Positions 23,954 through 31,422 of a stretch of DNA of 64,000 nucleotides are shown here, in pieces. Made by a program: the position numbers and the translations under genes. The stretch lies in assembly GCA_963760225.1 (NCBI GenBank), contig CAVXCD010000001.1:310001-374000 (forward strand), in the 5' to 3' direction. A model generated the notes under the pieces. That model was not told where the DNA came from. It saw nothing but the letters and a program-made list of their open reading frames with translations, and did no database searches. This DNA is from 13-2-20CM-66-19 sp963760225 (GTDB lineage: Bacteria; Pseudomonadota; Gammaproteobacteria; Steroidobacterales; Steroidobacteraceae). Positions within the stretch are counted from its first letter, which is position 1, and each line of letters starts with the position of its first letter.

Positions 23954-24074
23954 GCCCAACGGCGAAGTTGAGGGGCTGCCCACCAGCGCCAACCAAGCGC
24001 CGCGGGCGCATGCTGTCTTCCCGCGCCTGCGGCGACACTACCGACTTTCACGGCCCCTCCGACGATTGTTAGAC
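23954..24074 (-). repeat. attC site
   Basis: 121 bp, GCCCAAC to GTTAGAC; the gene at 24038 ends within it. Confidence 0.85.
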
Positions 24075-24412
24075 GGCTGGCAACACAGTCCGTACGAGAT
24101 CGTGATCAAGACCGGACAGAACAATCGATTGTATACGCGGAACGAAACCGCACTTGAATAGGCGACGAGGGCGACATATCCCAAACGAGAAGCCAGGTTA
24201 CATGCGAACGCCGCTGGGTGAAGCGTTTCGGGAGCGAGGTCGAATAGCGCTCGCAACTGTAATGCAAACAGGATACCGACAACCTCAAAGCCAAGTGCGT
24301 TCGTGAAAAACAACAGAGCGCGAAGTTCGGGGTTGACGATAAGCGCGAGCGCCGCAAGGATCAGAAGTGCCTGCACGACGCGGCTGAACGGACGTTTTGC
24401 TGGAGCGGTCAT
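24038..24412 (-). CDS. Membrane protein, unknown function
   Basis: 124 residues. A basic N-terminus precedes helices near 13-27, 35-55 and 70-90, and a further hydrophobic run YNRLFCPVLITISYGLCC. The last 12-13 codons are attC sequence (SNNRRRGRES). No family recognised. Confidence 0.55.
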   Translation of the reverse strand: MTAPAKRPFSRVVQALLILAALALIVNPELRALLFFTNALGFEVVGILFALQLRALFDLAPETLHPAAFACNLASRLGYVALVAYSSAVSFRVYNRLFCPVLITISYGLCCQPSNNRRRGRESR

Positions 24413-24425
24413 ACGTGCGGCAGCC

Positions 24426-24550
24426 GTCTAACGGTGAAGCTGAGCGGCCGCGCGCAGGCGCATCCGGCGCGACGTGAGCGCAAAATAGCGCAGCGCGCTC
24501 GCGGCGCGCCCCCACAGATCCGTCACGGGCCGCTCCAGCGATTGTTAGAG
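24426..24550 (-). repeat. attC site
   Basis: 125 bp, GTCTAAC to GTTAGAG, with a long stem around GCGCAGCGCGC. Confidence 0.85.
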
Positions 24551-24565
24551 CGCATGACACCAATC

Positions 24566-24955
24566 TCAATTGATCGCTGCAGCACGTCGCGGCATCAGGA
24601 ATGCCAGCACGCCGGCGACAATCAACAGCGCCGGGACGTCTCCCCAGAGGTGCCCGACGTGCTCAGGGTATGCGATCGCTTGTACGGCCATGATTCCGCC
24701 GTGCACGACGCTCGACCAGACAGTAAACCAGATCAAGCTTCGATGAGCGAGCGGGTCTCGCGATGCCATGAGGAGAAATACTCCTAGGGTCGCATAGATC
24801 CCAAGAATCATTTGCAGATAGAGGGACTGTCCGGCGTCATGCCACGCCCAGCCCGCCGGCCACACGATCGTGAGCGGATACACGCCCAAGAGAAATATGA
24901 GACCGAACACAATTAAGGCAATACGCAGGAATTTCACGCGATCTGCAGTGTTCAT
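24566..24955 (-). CDS. Four-helix membrane protein (DUF6632-like)
   Basis: 129 residues. Helices near 8-30, 44-63, 76-95 and 105-122. WPAGWAWHDAGQSLYLQMILGIYATLGVFLL and DPLAHRSLIWFTVWSSVVHGGIM fit the DUF6632 family of small membrane proteins. Unknown role. ATG at 24955, with the attC of the upstream cassette 84 bp away, so this cassette has an unusually long leader. Confidence 0.7.
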   Translation of the reverse strand: MNTADRVKFLRIALIVFGLIFLLGVYPLTIVWPAGWAWHDAGQSLYLQMILGIYATLGVFLLMASRDPLAHRSLIWFTVWSSVVHGGIMAVQAIAYPEHVGHLWGDVPALLIVAGVLAFLMPRRAAAIN

Positions 24956-25038
24956 ACCTTAGCCCTCCCTTCCCCTTATTCGCCACCGTCCCAACAGACG
25001 GTCAGGCATAGCAAAGTGGCACTGCGTCGACTCATGCG

Positions 25039-25160
25039 CTCTAACGATGAAGTTGAGGGGCCGCGCAGAAGCGCCCGATGGCGCCCAGGGCGCACAATCT
25101 GTCAGCGCCCGAGGCGCTAAGCCGCAAGAGCATCACGGACCCCTCCAACGATTGTTAGGA
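25039..25160 (-). repeat. attC site
   Basis: 122 bp, CTCTAAC to GTTAGGA; supplies the TAA stop of the small secreted-peptide gene. Confidence 0.85.
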
Positions 25161-25328
25161 GTCATGCGTGCAGTTCCGGGAGCGCCAGTGCTCGAATGTG
25201 CAACGCTCCGTGCAGGGCGACTTCCAGAGGAAGGCGTTACTTATGCCGTGACCAAGAACCACCGAGTCTTCAGCAGCAGCCGCGGACGCGACCAAGAGGG
25301 CGCCCAGGATTACCGCAGGCCTAACCAT
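25155..25328 (-). CDS. 57-residue secreted peptide (micro-cassette)
   Basis: A short frame filling a cassette of only about 170 bp. The ATG at 25326-25328 is four bases from the preceding attC. The peptide begins MVRPAVILGALLVASAAAA, a textbook signal sequence with a likely cut before EDSVV. The mature part is about 38 residues with three Cys (at 39, 43 and 53) and His/Trp residues. The TAA lies in the attC. No homologue recalled. Confidence 0.65.
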   Translation of the reverse strand: MVRPAVILGALLVASAAAAEDSVVLGHGISNAFLWKSPCTERCTFEHWRSRNCTHDS

Positions 25329-25332
25329 TGGC

Positions 25333-25458
25333 GTCTAACGATGAGCTTGAGCGGCCGCGCGCAGGCGCATCCAGCGCGACGCGAGCGCAAAATGGCGAAG
25401 CGCGCTCGTGGCGCGCCACCACCCACGCCTCACGGTCCGCTCCAAGCGAGGGTCAGGT
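25333..25458 (-). repeat. attC site, type B
   Basis: 126 bp, GTCTAACGATGAGCTTGAGCGG to CCGCTCCAAGCGAGGGTCAGGT. Confidence 0.85.
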
Positions 25459-25483
25459 GGCCCACTCAGCGACCCGGACGGGG

Positions 25484-26131
25484 TTACGCGCGCTTGCGCA
25501 GAAAGACGTGAGTCGCACGTTCGCCCGCCACATACTTGGCGCATTCATAGCCCAAAGCACTCATATCGATGTCGTTCAAGAGATGCTCTCCGGAACCAAG
25601 CAAGACGGGTCGGATGGCGAGATGCAGCTCGTCAATCAGGCCGGCGCGCAGAAACTGCCGAATGGTGGATACGCCACCACCCAAGCGGACGTCGCGACCG
25701 CCCGCTGCGGCAGTCGCCTGTTCCATAGCGGCATGAATGCCTTCGGTGACAAAGCGAAACTCCGTGCCTCCCGCCATCCTAAGCGGCGCCCGCGGGTGAT
25801 GCGTCAGCACGAAGACGGGCGTGTGATATGGCGGCTCATCGCCCCACCACCCCTTCCAGCTCTCGTCCGGCCACGGGCCTCGGACAGGACCGAACATGTT
25901 GCGCCCAAGAATCCAAGCACCAATTCCGGCAAAGCCTTGCTCCGCGATTCCGTTATCGACTCCCGTCTCTCCATCATTAGAGCCGTGCATCCTCCGCCAT
26001 ACGTGCGTGTGGAAGAACCACTCCATCAATTCCGGGCCCCTGACGCCGAGCGGATTCTGGAGACATTGGTTGGGTCCAGCACCGTAACCGTCGATGGAAA
26101 TCGCGAAGCTTTTGACACGGAGTTTCGACAC
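25484..26131 (-). CDS. RibD C-terminal/dihydrofolate-reductase-fold protein
   Basis: 215 residues from a GTG at 26129-26131, with AGGA six bases upstream. It begins SKLRVKSFAISIDGYGAGPNQ, the usual opening of the YyaP/YwjB-like reductases. WILGRNMFGPVRGPW, VFVLTHHPRAP and DVRLGGGVSTIRQFL follow, the last being the nucleotide-binding segment. These NADPH-dependent reductases are of unknown substrate. It is not a DfrA or DfrB trimethoprim-resistance enzyme by sequence. Confidence 0.85.
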   Translation of the reverse strand: MSKLRVKSFAISIDGYGAGPNQCLQNPLGVRGPELMEWFFHTHVWRRMHGSNDGETGVDNGIAEQGFAGIGAWILGRNMFGPVRGPWPDESWKGWWGDEPPYHTPVFVLTHHPRAPLRMAGGTEFRFVTEGIHAAMEQATAAAGGRDVRLGGGVSTIRQFLRAGLIDELHLAIRPVLLGSGEHLLNDIDMSALGYECAKYVAGERATHVFLRKRA

Positions 26132-26177
26132 TACATTCCTCGCTGCTTTGGTCAGTGGCAGGGCCCAGCGGTGGGCC

Positions 26178-26299
26178 ACCTAACGGTGAAGTTGAGGGGC
26201 CGCACAGAAGCGCCAGATGGCGCCGAGGGCGCACAATCTCTCAGCGCCCGAGGCGCCAAGCAAGAAGCGCTTCACGGACCCCTCCAACGATTGTTAGGC
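26178..26299 (-). repeat. attC site
   Basis: 122 bp, ACCTAAC to GTTAGGC, inner stem GCGCCGAGGGCGC and GCGCCCGAGGCGC. Confidence 0.85.
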
Positions 26300-26303
26300 A
26301 ACC

Positions 26304-26723
26304 TCACAAACGAAGCCAATTGTCCCGAACCCAACGGTCCTCAATGATGAGACTGTAGAGACCTTTCCAAGAGCGCTGCCATCTCGCACCCTTGGCCGTT
26401 CCAAGGGCATTTGCTTCGATATAGGAGCGGGCAGCCTCAGCAGATAGCGGTGACTTGCAGTGTGGGCAGCGAGGCGATGCGTCTGCACGGAAGGTGCCGC
26501 CGCAGGAGCAGGCCTGGAGGAGTGCCTCCGCCTCGGGATTTATCGGTCCGTGGACCTTCAAATGGGCCTGGGGCGGCACGTTCTTGTAGTAGCCGTTAAG
26601 CGAAGCTTGGCACCCGCAGCGGTCGCAGTAAGCGTATGCGGAGTCGTTGAAGCCATTGTGAATGAGCCAGTACTGAAACGTCTGGCCACATGCGTCGCAG
26701 GTTCCGGTGGCGGTCGGTCTCAC
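26304..26723 (-). CDS. Zinc-ribbon-like Cys-rich protein
   Basis: 139 residues from a GTG at 26721-26723. Four pairs of cysteines suggest two zinc ribbons: CDACG (about 9-13), CDRCG (about 33-37), CSCGG (about 72) and CPHCK (about 85). A helical C-terminus with WQRSWKGLYSLIIEDRWVRDNW follows. Possibly a nucleic-acid-binding or sensor protein. The family is not recognised. Confidence 0.65.
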   Translation of the reverse strand: MRPTATGTCDACGQTFQYWLIHNGFNDSAYAYCDRCGCQASLNGYYKNVPPQAHLKVHGPINPEAEALLQACSCGGTFRADASPRCPHCKSPLSAEAARSYIEANALGTAKGARWQRSWKGLYSLIIEDRWVRDNWLRL

Positions 26724-26731
26724 TGGAGGTT

Positions 26732-26856
26732 GCCTAACGGTGAAGTTGAGGGGGCGCACAGAAGCGCCCACCAAGCGCCGCGGGCGCACACTGTCTTCCC
26801 GCCCCCGCGGCGCCAATCAGACCACGCCTCACGGGTCCCTCCAACGATTGTTAGAG
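26732..26856 (-). repeat. attC site
   Basis: 125 bp, GCCTAAC to GTTAGAG; carries the stop codon of the IS-interrupted gene. Confidence 0.85.
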
Positions 26857-26991
26857 GTCATGCTGCCTCCGACGAAGTGCTACCTTACCGGCTTCCAATG
26901 CGGTCTCGTCAGGGTAGTGCACTGGGCCGGCAAAGCTCGTGTCTATCAATACTGAACCGCCCCGACTTCTCCGGAGACTCCGGTGTGTGAG

Positions 26992-27894
26992 TCACGCCGC
27001 CACGGCGTGAACCTCTTGACTACGATAGTACGCCCGCTCGAACTCCGCCGGCGGCACGTTGCCGATCGGCTCAAGGAGCCTGCGGTTATTGAACCAGTCG
27101 ACCCATTCGAGCGTGGCGAACTCGACCGCATCGATGCTTCTCCATGGACCCCGTCGACGGATCACCTCGGTCTTGTACAACCCGATGATCGATTCCGCGA
27201 GGGCGTTGTCATACGAGTCCCCACGGCTGCCGACAGAGGCCTGGATGCCGCACTCGGCCAAACGCTCGCTGTAGCGGATCGACAGGTATTGAGTCCCTCG
27301 ATCACTGTGATGGACCAGCCCATCGGTATCCGAGCGAGCATGCAGAGCCTGCTCGAGGGCATCGAGCACCAGATCCGTCTTGATCGAGCTCGAGACACGC
27401 CAGCCCACGATGCTGCGGGCAAAGACATCGATCACGAAGGCGACGAAGACAAAGCCCTGCCAGGTGGCGACGTAGGTGAAGTCCGCAACCCACAACTGGT
27501 TCGGCCGCTCAGCGGTGAACTGCCGGTCCACCAGGTCCGCAGGTCGTGCCGCCTTCTCGTCCGGGACCGTGGTCTTGAACGTGCGTCCGCGGATGGCTCC
27601 GCACAGGCCTATTTTTCGCATCAGCCGCTCGACCGTGCAGCGAGCCACAGGGATCTGCTCACGGTTGAGCTGGCGCCAGGCCTTGCGCGCGCCATACACA
27701 CAGAAGTTCTCGCGCCACACCCGCCGGATCTCATCGCACAGCAGCGCATCGCGTCGATGACGTGCCGGAACACGCTCGGGATCGCGCTCGCGTGCCTTCA
27801 GCTCGTAGTACGTCGACGGGGCGATCGGCAACTCGGCGCAGATCGGCTCGACCCCATACTCGGCACGGTGGGCGTCGATGAACGCCACCATCAC
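26992..27894 (-). CDS. IS3-family transposase OrfB (catalytic)
   Basis: 300 residues of an rve-type DDE integrase. The catalytic residues appear as D in WVADFTYV, D in HHSDRGTQY and E in NALAESIIGLYKTE, with the K seven residues after the Glu as in IS3 enzymes. The N-terminal HTH_21-type segment is VYGARKAWRQLNREQIPVARCTVERLMRKIG. It overlaps OrfA by 4 bp in the -1 frame and is probably made mainly as an OrfAB fusion. Confidence 0.95.
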   Translation of the reverse strand: MMVAFIDAHRAEYGVEPICAELPIAPSTYYELKARERDPERVPARHRRDALLCDEIRRVWRENFCVYGARKAWRQLNREQIPVARCTVERLMRKIGLCGAIRGRTFKTTVPDEKAARPADLVDRQFTAERPNQLWVADFTYVATWQGFVFVAFVIDVFARSIVGWRVSSSIKTDLVLDALEQALHARSDTDGLVHHSDRGTQYLSIRYSERLAECGIQASVGSRGDSYDNALAESIIGLYKTEVIRRRGPWRSIDAVEFATLEWVDWFNNRRLLEPIGNVPPAEFERAYYRSQEVHAVAA

Positions 27895-28214
27895 TTCGCC
27901 CGGCGGTCGAGCTCCGCCTGGGCGAAAAAAGCCGACGCCTTGCGCAAGATCTCGTTCGCCCGCTTGAGCTCGCGGTTCTCACGCTCGAGTTGCTTCAGCC
28001 GCTCACGCTCCGAGCTGTTCAACCCGGGGCGCGTGCCTGCATCGACCTGCGAGAGCGCCACCCAGCGCCTGAGCGTCTCCGCAGTACACCCGATCTTGGC
28101 CGAGATCGAAGCAATCGTTGCCCACTCGGACGGATACTCGTTGCGATGCTCCGAGACCATCCGCACCGCACGTTCCCTGACTTCTTGTGAATACCTGGTT
28201 GTTGTCGTTCCCAT
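27891..28214 (-). CDS. IS3-family transposase OrfA (HTH)
   Basis: 107 residues. The N-terminal helix-turn-helix (RYSQEVRERAVRMVSEH ... IGCTAETLRRWV) binds the IS ends. The C-terminus is a leucine-zipper-like coiled coil (ERERLKQLERENRELKRANEIL). The run T TTT TTC, in phase near the 3' end, is where ribosomes would slip into OrfB. Confidence 0.95.
   Translation of the reverse strand: MGTTTTRYSQEVRERAVRMVSEHRNEYPSEWATIASISAKIGCTAETLRRWVALSQVDAGTRPGLNSSERERLKQLERENRELKRANEILRKASAFFAQAELDRRAK
27924..27930 (-). promoter_or_regulatory. Likely -1 frameshift heptamer
   Basis: The plus strand reads GAAAAAA, that is T TTT TTC on the coding strand, in the X XXY YYZ phase of OrfA. The -1 frame is open from here through the OrfB ATG. 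Confidence 0.65.
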
Positions 28215-28422
28215 AACCCCATCCTCTCAAGTAATGGGGCCTCCGGGAAAGTCGGGGCGGTTCAATACCCCGTCATGTAGATGTGTCCACTGCTCCTGCG
28301 TGTCTGGGTGAAGAAAGACGCCGTCCTTGATGCAGGCTACGACTACGCCCTCGTGGTACACATCGATAGTGACCACGTCTCCGACATGAATAGGTTGACC
28401 GTCGTGGTAGCGCATGCATGAC

Positions 28423-28547
28423 CTCTAACGGTGAAGTTGAGCGGCCGCGCGGTGCCGCATCCAGCGCGACGCGAGCGCAAAGTAGCGGAGCGCGCTCGCG
28501 GTGCGCCACCACCCACGTGTCACGGCCCCCTCCAACGATTGTTAGGA
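28423..28547 (-). repeat. attC site
   Basis: 125 bp, CTCTAAC to GTTAGGA, with a GCGAGCGCAAAGTAGCG-type centre. Confidence 0.85.
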
Positions 28548-28548
28548 G

Positions 28549-29193
28549 TCACGGTGCAGCGTCCGTGTGCGTGGGAGCATGAGGAGTGGGACGCCTCACA
28601 AGCGTGAGTTCCCACACGAAGGGATTCCCGTGTCCGGCGTCCGTCCGCACAACGTCAACGTCACTCCTCTGCAGCCCGAATTTCCGTCCCCTTTCGCCTA
28701 ACAACTCCCGAAGCACGCTCTGTTCATCCATAGGAGCGCCGTCTCGTTCCAGATAACAAAGGCAGCCGACCGAGTTGCAAAACACCCGCGAAATCGTAGG
28801 ACGCAGATCAAATTTCTCGTGGACAATTGTGCGCAATTCTTTCTCCATCGATTGCGCCCAAAGATCATCTGAGGCGCGACGTTTCGATACGATCGCCAAG
28901 GCCAGTATCCGCTCCGGAGACTCCGCCGGCACTAGTGCATGCTGCACCCACTGACGAGCAAATCCAGCCTCTAACGGATCGTTAGACTGCGACGCTGGCA
29001 TCGAGTGCGGTATCGGAGAGCCGCTTGTAAGGGACTCCCAGGCGATCCCGTGCACTGCAGCGACGCCACTTGGGGGCGCTTGCGCTGTGCTGGACGTTGA
29101 CCCCGCAGCAATCCAGCAGACCAACAGCGACGTGCTTACTGCCGTCCGGCCCTTCGGGCCCCACACGACGTGAGTGCGCGAAGATGTAAGCAT
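28549..29193 (-). CDS. Exported hypothetical protein
   Basis: 214 residues from MLTSSRTHVVWG. A hydrophobic segment LLVCWIAAGS near residue 25 looks like the core of a signal peptide. Downstream come a helical region (ERILALAIVSKRRAS) and a beta-rich Cys motif VFCNSVGCLCYLERDG. The frame extends upstream to 29328 through the attC; GTG at PNGLLIKP is another possible start. Unrecognised. Confidence 0.6.
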   Translation of the reverse strand: MLTSSRTHVVWGPKGRTAVSTSLLVCWIAAGSTSSTAQAPPSGVAAVHGIAWESLTSGSPIPHSMPASQSNDPLEAGFARQWVQHALVPAESPERILALAIVSKRRASDDLWAQSMEKELRTIVHEKFDLRPTISRVFCNSVGCLCYLERDGAPMDEQSVLRELLGERGRKFGLQRSDVDVVRTDAGHGNPFVWELTLVRRPTPHAPTHTDAAP

Positions 29194-29270
29194 AGAACTC
29201 GACTTAATAGGCTTAATCAGCAAGCCGTTTGGCACAGCGCCAGAAGTGACCACCGACCTGATTCCGTGAC

Positions 29271-29396
29271 TCCTAACGGTGAAGCTGAGGGGCCGGCCTA
29301 CTAAGCCCGACTGGCGACGCAGGCGCACAATGTCTTCCCGCGCCTGCGCCGCCCAGGGTGATGCGCAACGCCGGCCCCCTCCAACGATTGTTAGGC
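29271..29396 (-). repeat. attC site, near-identical to the one at 31831
   Basis: 126 bp, TCCTAAC to GTTAGGC. Apart from the outer flanks it differs from the site at 31831-31956 at a single internal base (AAGCTG versus AAGTTG). Confidence 0.9.
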
Positions 29397-29603
29397 GGCA
29401 ACCTCAACGTAGTCCACGTGACTCGACGGCGGAGGAATCGGAGTGCCGTCTTGACGCATCCCTTCAAGGTGAAACTCAATGGCCTCGCGAATAGAGAGCT
29501 CAGCTTCTTCCACAGTCGCGCCTGTGGCCACGCAGCCGGGCAAATCCGGTACGTAAGCGGAGTAGTTTGTGCCGGCGTTTTCAATAACGATCGCGTATCG
29601 CAT
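29391..29603 (-). CDS. hicB: HicB-family antitoxin
   Basis: 70 residues. MRYAIVIENAGTNYSAYVPDLPGCVATGATVEEAE is the HicB partial RNase H-like fold, and IREAIEFHLEG follows. HicB normally binds and blocks HicA and represses the operon. No clear C-terminal DNA-binding domain is present in this short form. It lies 11 bp downstream of hicA; the stop is in the attC. Confidence 0.9.
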   Translation of the reverse strand: MRYAIVIENAGTNYSAYVPDLPGCVATGATVEEAELSIREAIEFHLEGMRQDGTPIPPPSSHVDYVEVAA

Positions 29604-29614
29604 GGTCAGTTACC

Positions 29615-29804
29615 TTATTTCTTCAGGCCCGACTGTTTCAGAATACTGTTGAGCGTCCCTGGTGCCAAATCATCGCTAGGCTTACCTGGAACGGTCACGC
29701 GTCCGGCCTTCGTAGGGTGCTTGAACTGGCGATGGCTTCCGCGCGTAGCGACGAGATACCAGCCATCAGCCCTGGAGCATGCGCAGGATCTCACCAACTT
29801 TCAT
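29615..29804 (-). pseudogene. hicA: HicA-family toxin with a one-base frameshift
   Basis: The natural start ATGAAAGTTGGTGAG at 29802-29804 reads MKVGEILRMLQG and then hits TGA. Removing one base from the GGG run at 29770-29772 restores MLQADGWYLVATRGSHRQFKH and the rest of a normal HicA (about 62 residues), with the catalytic His in SHRQFKH. HicA is an mRNA interferase, so the toxin is probably dead while the antitoxin is intact. Sequencing error is an alternative. Confidence 0.8.
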
Positions 29805-29854
29805 GCGCTGAGGGTACCACCCAGGTCAGGGGTCACGACGCGCTTCCCGTTGCC

Positions 29855-29976
29855 GCCTAACGGTGAAGTTGAGGGGCCGCCCAGAAGTGCCCCATGGCGC
29901 CGAGGGCGCACAATTTCTCAGCGCCCGAGGCGCCAAGCCGCAGGCGCATCACGGACCCCTCCAACGATTGTTAGGC
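29855..29976 (-). repeat. attC site
   Basis: 122 bp, GCCTAAC to GTTAGGC; overlaps the stop of the gene at 29971. Confidence 0.85.
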
Positions 29977-30456
29977 CGCTGAATCGCCTGCATCGTGCGC
30001 TAGCTCTTTGAGCGTGCACAGCGTTAGGTACCCGCCGTAAAGCATAAATAGAACGAACGCATGAACCCCGAGCGCTATCCAGTCGCGTAGAACGAAGCTT
30101 ACGAGGGTGTCCGCTGCGTAAGCTAACATGCCAACAACGTACCAGCGCATGCTGAACCGCCGTGCACGCAGTCCAACCACGACCATGAGCGCTACCGCTC
30201 CCAGGGCGAACGTCATCCGTACGGCTTGCCCAAGTGGGAGGAAGCCCTCCGGTAACTGGGTGACACCCAAGCCAAGAACGGTCCGATAGCCGAAGCCTAG
30301 CGCATCAGAGGTGCAGTTTATGAGCGAAAAGCCAGCCAGCCCCCAGAACCACCAAAGGGAGCGGCGCACAGCAACTTTGGCGTTCGCAATGGATACCGGC
30401 TTACCGGTCAGAGTGACCAACTTGCGTTTCGGAGGCGGGGCGGGTGTGCGCGTCAT
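29971..30456 (-). CDS. Four-helix membrane protein
   Basis: 161 residues from MTRTPAPPPKRKLVTLTGKP. A basic, Pro-rich cytoplasmic N-terminus is followed by helices near 34-50, 77-96, 104-120 and 128-148. GFLPLGQAVRMTFALGAVALMVVVGLRARR is distinctive. Not recognised. Confidence 0.65.
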   Translation of the reverse strand: MTRTPAPPPKRKLVTLTGKPVSIANAKVAVRRSLWWFWGLAGFSLINCTSDALGFGYRTVLGLGVTQLPEGFLPLGQAVRMTFALGAVALMVVVGLRARRFSMRWYVVGMLAYAADTLVSFVLRDWIALGVHAFVLFMLYGGYLTLCTLKELAHDAGDSAA

Positions 30457-30476
30457 GAAGAGCCCATGATGAAGCG

Positions 30477-30601
30477 GCCTAACGGTGAAGTTGAGGGGCC
30501 GCACGCAGGCGCCGGCCAAGCGCCGCAAGCGCCTGCTGTCTTCCTCCGCCCCCGGCGCGCAACCACCAGCCGTTCACGGACCCCTCCAACGTTTGTTAGG
30601 C
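30477..30601 (-). repeat. attC site
   Basis: 125 bp, GCCTAAC to GTTAGGC; the right arm reads CAACGTTTG rather than CAACGATTG. Confidence 0.85.
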
Positions 30602-30605
30602 GTCG

Positions 30606-31292
30606 TCATTTAACCGCCAGAGCTACGGCAGCCTGCAACAGCTGACCTGCCCTCTGAATCACTGGGCCAGCCATGGCTTCCCGTTGCATCGTCGCCATGG
30701 GCCCTTCGCCGAAGTACAGCCCATCCGAGACCAGGAACGTAAGACGCACCTGTCCTGCTTTCGGAGGAGGCCGGCGCGACTCGTGCCAAGGCCCTATCCG
30801 CGCTACCACGGGCTCTGATGCGGCAAAGAGGCTTTGCACGTGCGGCTGGAGCGAAGGGAGGCACTCAAAAAATGCGAGTTTGCTCGTGTGGTTGATGTAG
30901 CGCACCCCACCATCGGAGTACGCAGCCAACGTGTCCAACCCACCTGCCATGGGCATCTCGACAATTACGCCGAGCAAGCGCTTTGCCGGAACCACTTGAC
31001 CGAGGGCACGAAGCTTCGTGTAAGCCAAGAACCGAGTTCGCCCCTCCTGGGTGAAATCGTCAGCCAAGGCAACGAGCGCTGGAACGTTCGGCGGGTCTGA
31101 CGAAAGTACAACCTGCCAAGGCGCTGGTGCCCTTCCGCCCGTTGGCCCGTAGGCGATCGGGTCGTCGCAGAAGAGCATGTTGTAAATGTCATTTGCAGCG
31201 CTCTCTGAGTACGGTGTGTACGGCGGCTTGGCCCCTCCGCGTCCGGCGGCTGCTGAGCCCAATCCCAGGGCGGCGAAAAACTTGCGCAGCAT
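30606..31292 (-). CDS. Hypothetical cassette protein, 228 residues
   Basis: Starts MLRKFFAALGLGSAAAGRGG and has a mixed alpha-beta fold, for example PPYTPYSESAANDIYNMLFCDD, RTRFLAYTKLRALGQ, KRLLGVIVEMPM and QVRLTFLVSDGLYFGEG. A short hydrophobic N-terminus is not a clear signal peptide. I cannot name the family. It is among the larger single-gene cassettes of the array, and a complete, non-decayed reading frame suggests it is maintained. Confidence 0.65.
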   Translation of the reverse strand: MLRKFFAALGLGSAAAGRGGAKPPYTPYSESAANDIYNMLFCDDPIAYGPTGGRAPAPWQVVLSSDPPNVPALVALADDFTQEGRTRFLAYTKLRALGQVVPAKRLLGVIVEMPMAGGLDTLAAYSDGGVRYINHTSKLAFFECLPSLQPHVQSLFAASEPVVARIGPWHESRRPPPKAGQVRLTFLVSDGLYFGEGPMATMQREAMAGPVIQRAGQLLQAAVALAVK

Positions 31293-31297
31293 CAGAC

Positions 31298-31422
31298 GCC
31301 TAACGGTGAAGTTGAGGGGCCGCACGACCACGCCGGACAGGCGACGCGGGCGCACAATCTCTCTCAGCGCCCGCGGCGCCAAACAAACCACGCCTCACGG
31401 ACCCCTCCAACGATTGTTAGGC
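31298..31422 (-). repeat. attC site
   Basis: 125 bp, GCCTAAC to GTTAGGC; the gene at 31417 stops within it. Confidence 0.85.

Larger units (their letters stand above)
26953..28264 (-). mobile_element. IS3-family insertion sequence
   Basis: 1312 bp. The ends TGAACCGCCCCGACTT at 26953 and its inverted copy ending at 28264 match over nearly 30 bp with few mismatches. A 4-bp direct repeat ATAC flanks the element (26949-26952 and 28265-28268). Two overlapping frames encode OrfA and OrfB, joined by a likely -1 frameshift. All parts look intact, so it may be active. Confidence 0.95.
26851..28415 (-). pseudogene. Cassette gene split by the IS3-family element
   Basis: The 5' part is 28265-28415 and the 3' part 26851-26948. 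Removing the IS and one copy of the 4-bp ATAC duplication rejoins a single 249-nt frame of 82 codons plus TAA, in phase. The rejoined protein starts MRYHDGQPIHVGDVV and continues through GVVVACIKDGVFLHPDTQEQW to the junction DGVLIDTSFAG, ending RRRQHDL. The pattern (GDVV... GVVV...) resembles a common family of small integron cassette proteins. The protein is disrupted in this genome. Confidence 0.85.

Noticed and set aside
29615..29797. 60-codon version of hicA starting at TTG (MVRSCACSRADG)
   Set aside because: The first eight residues are out of frame with the conserved HicA N-terminus, which is present in the other frame; a frameshift explains it better.
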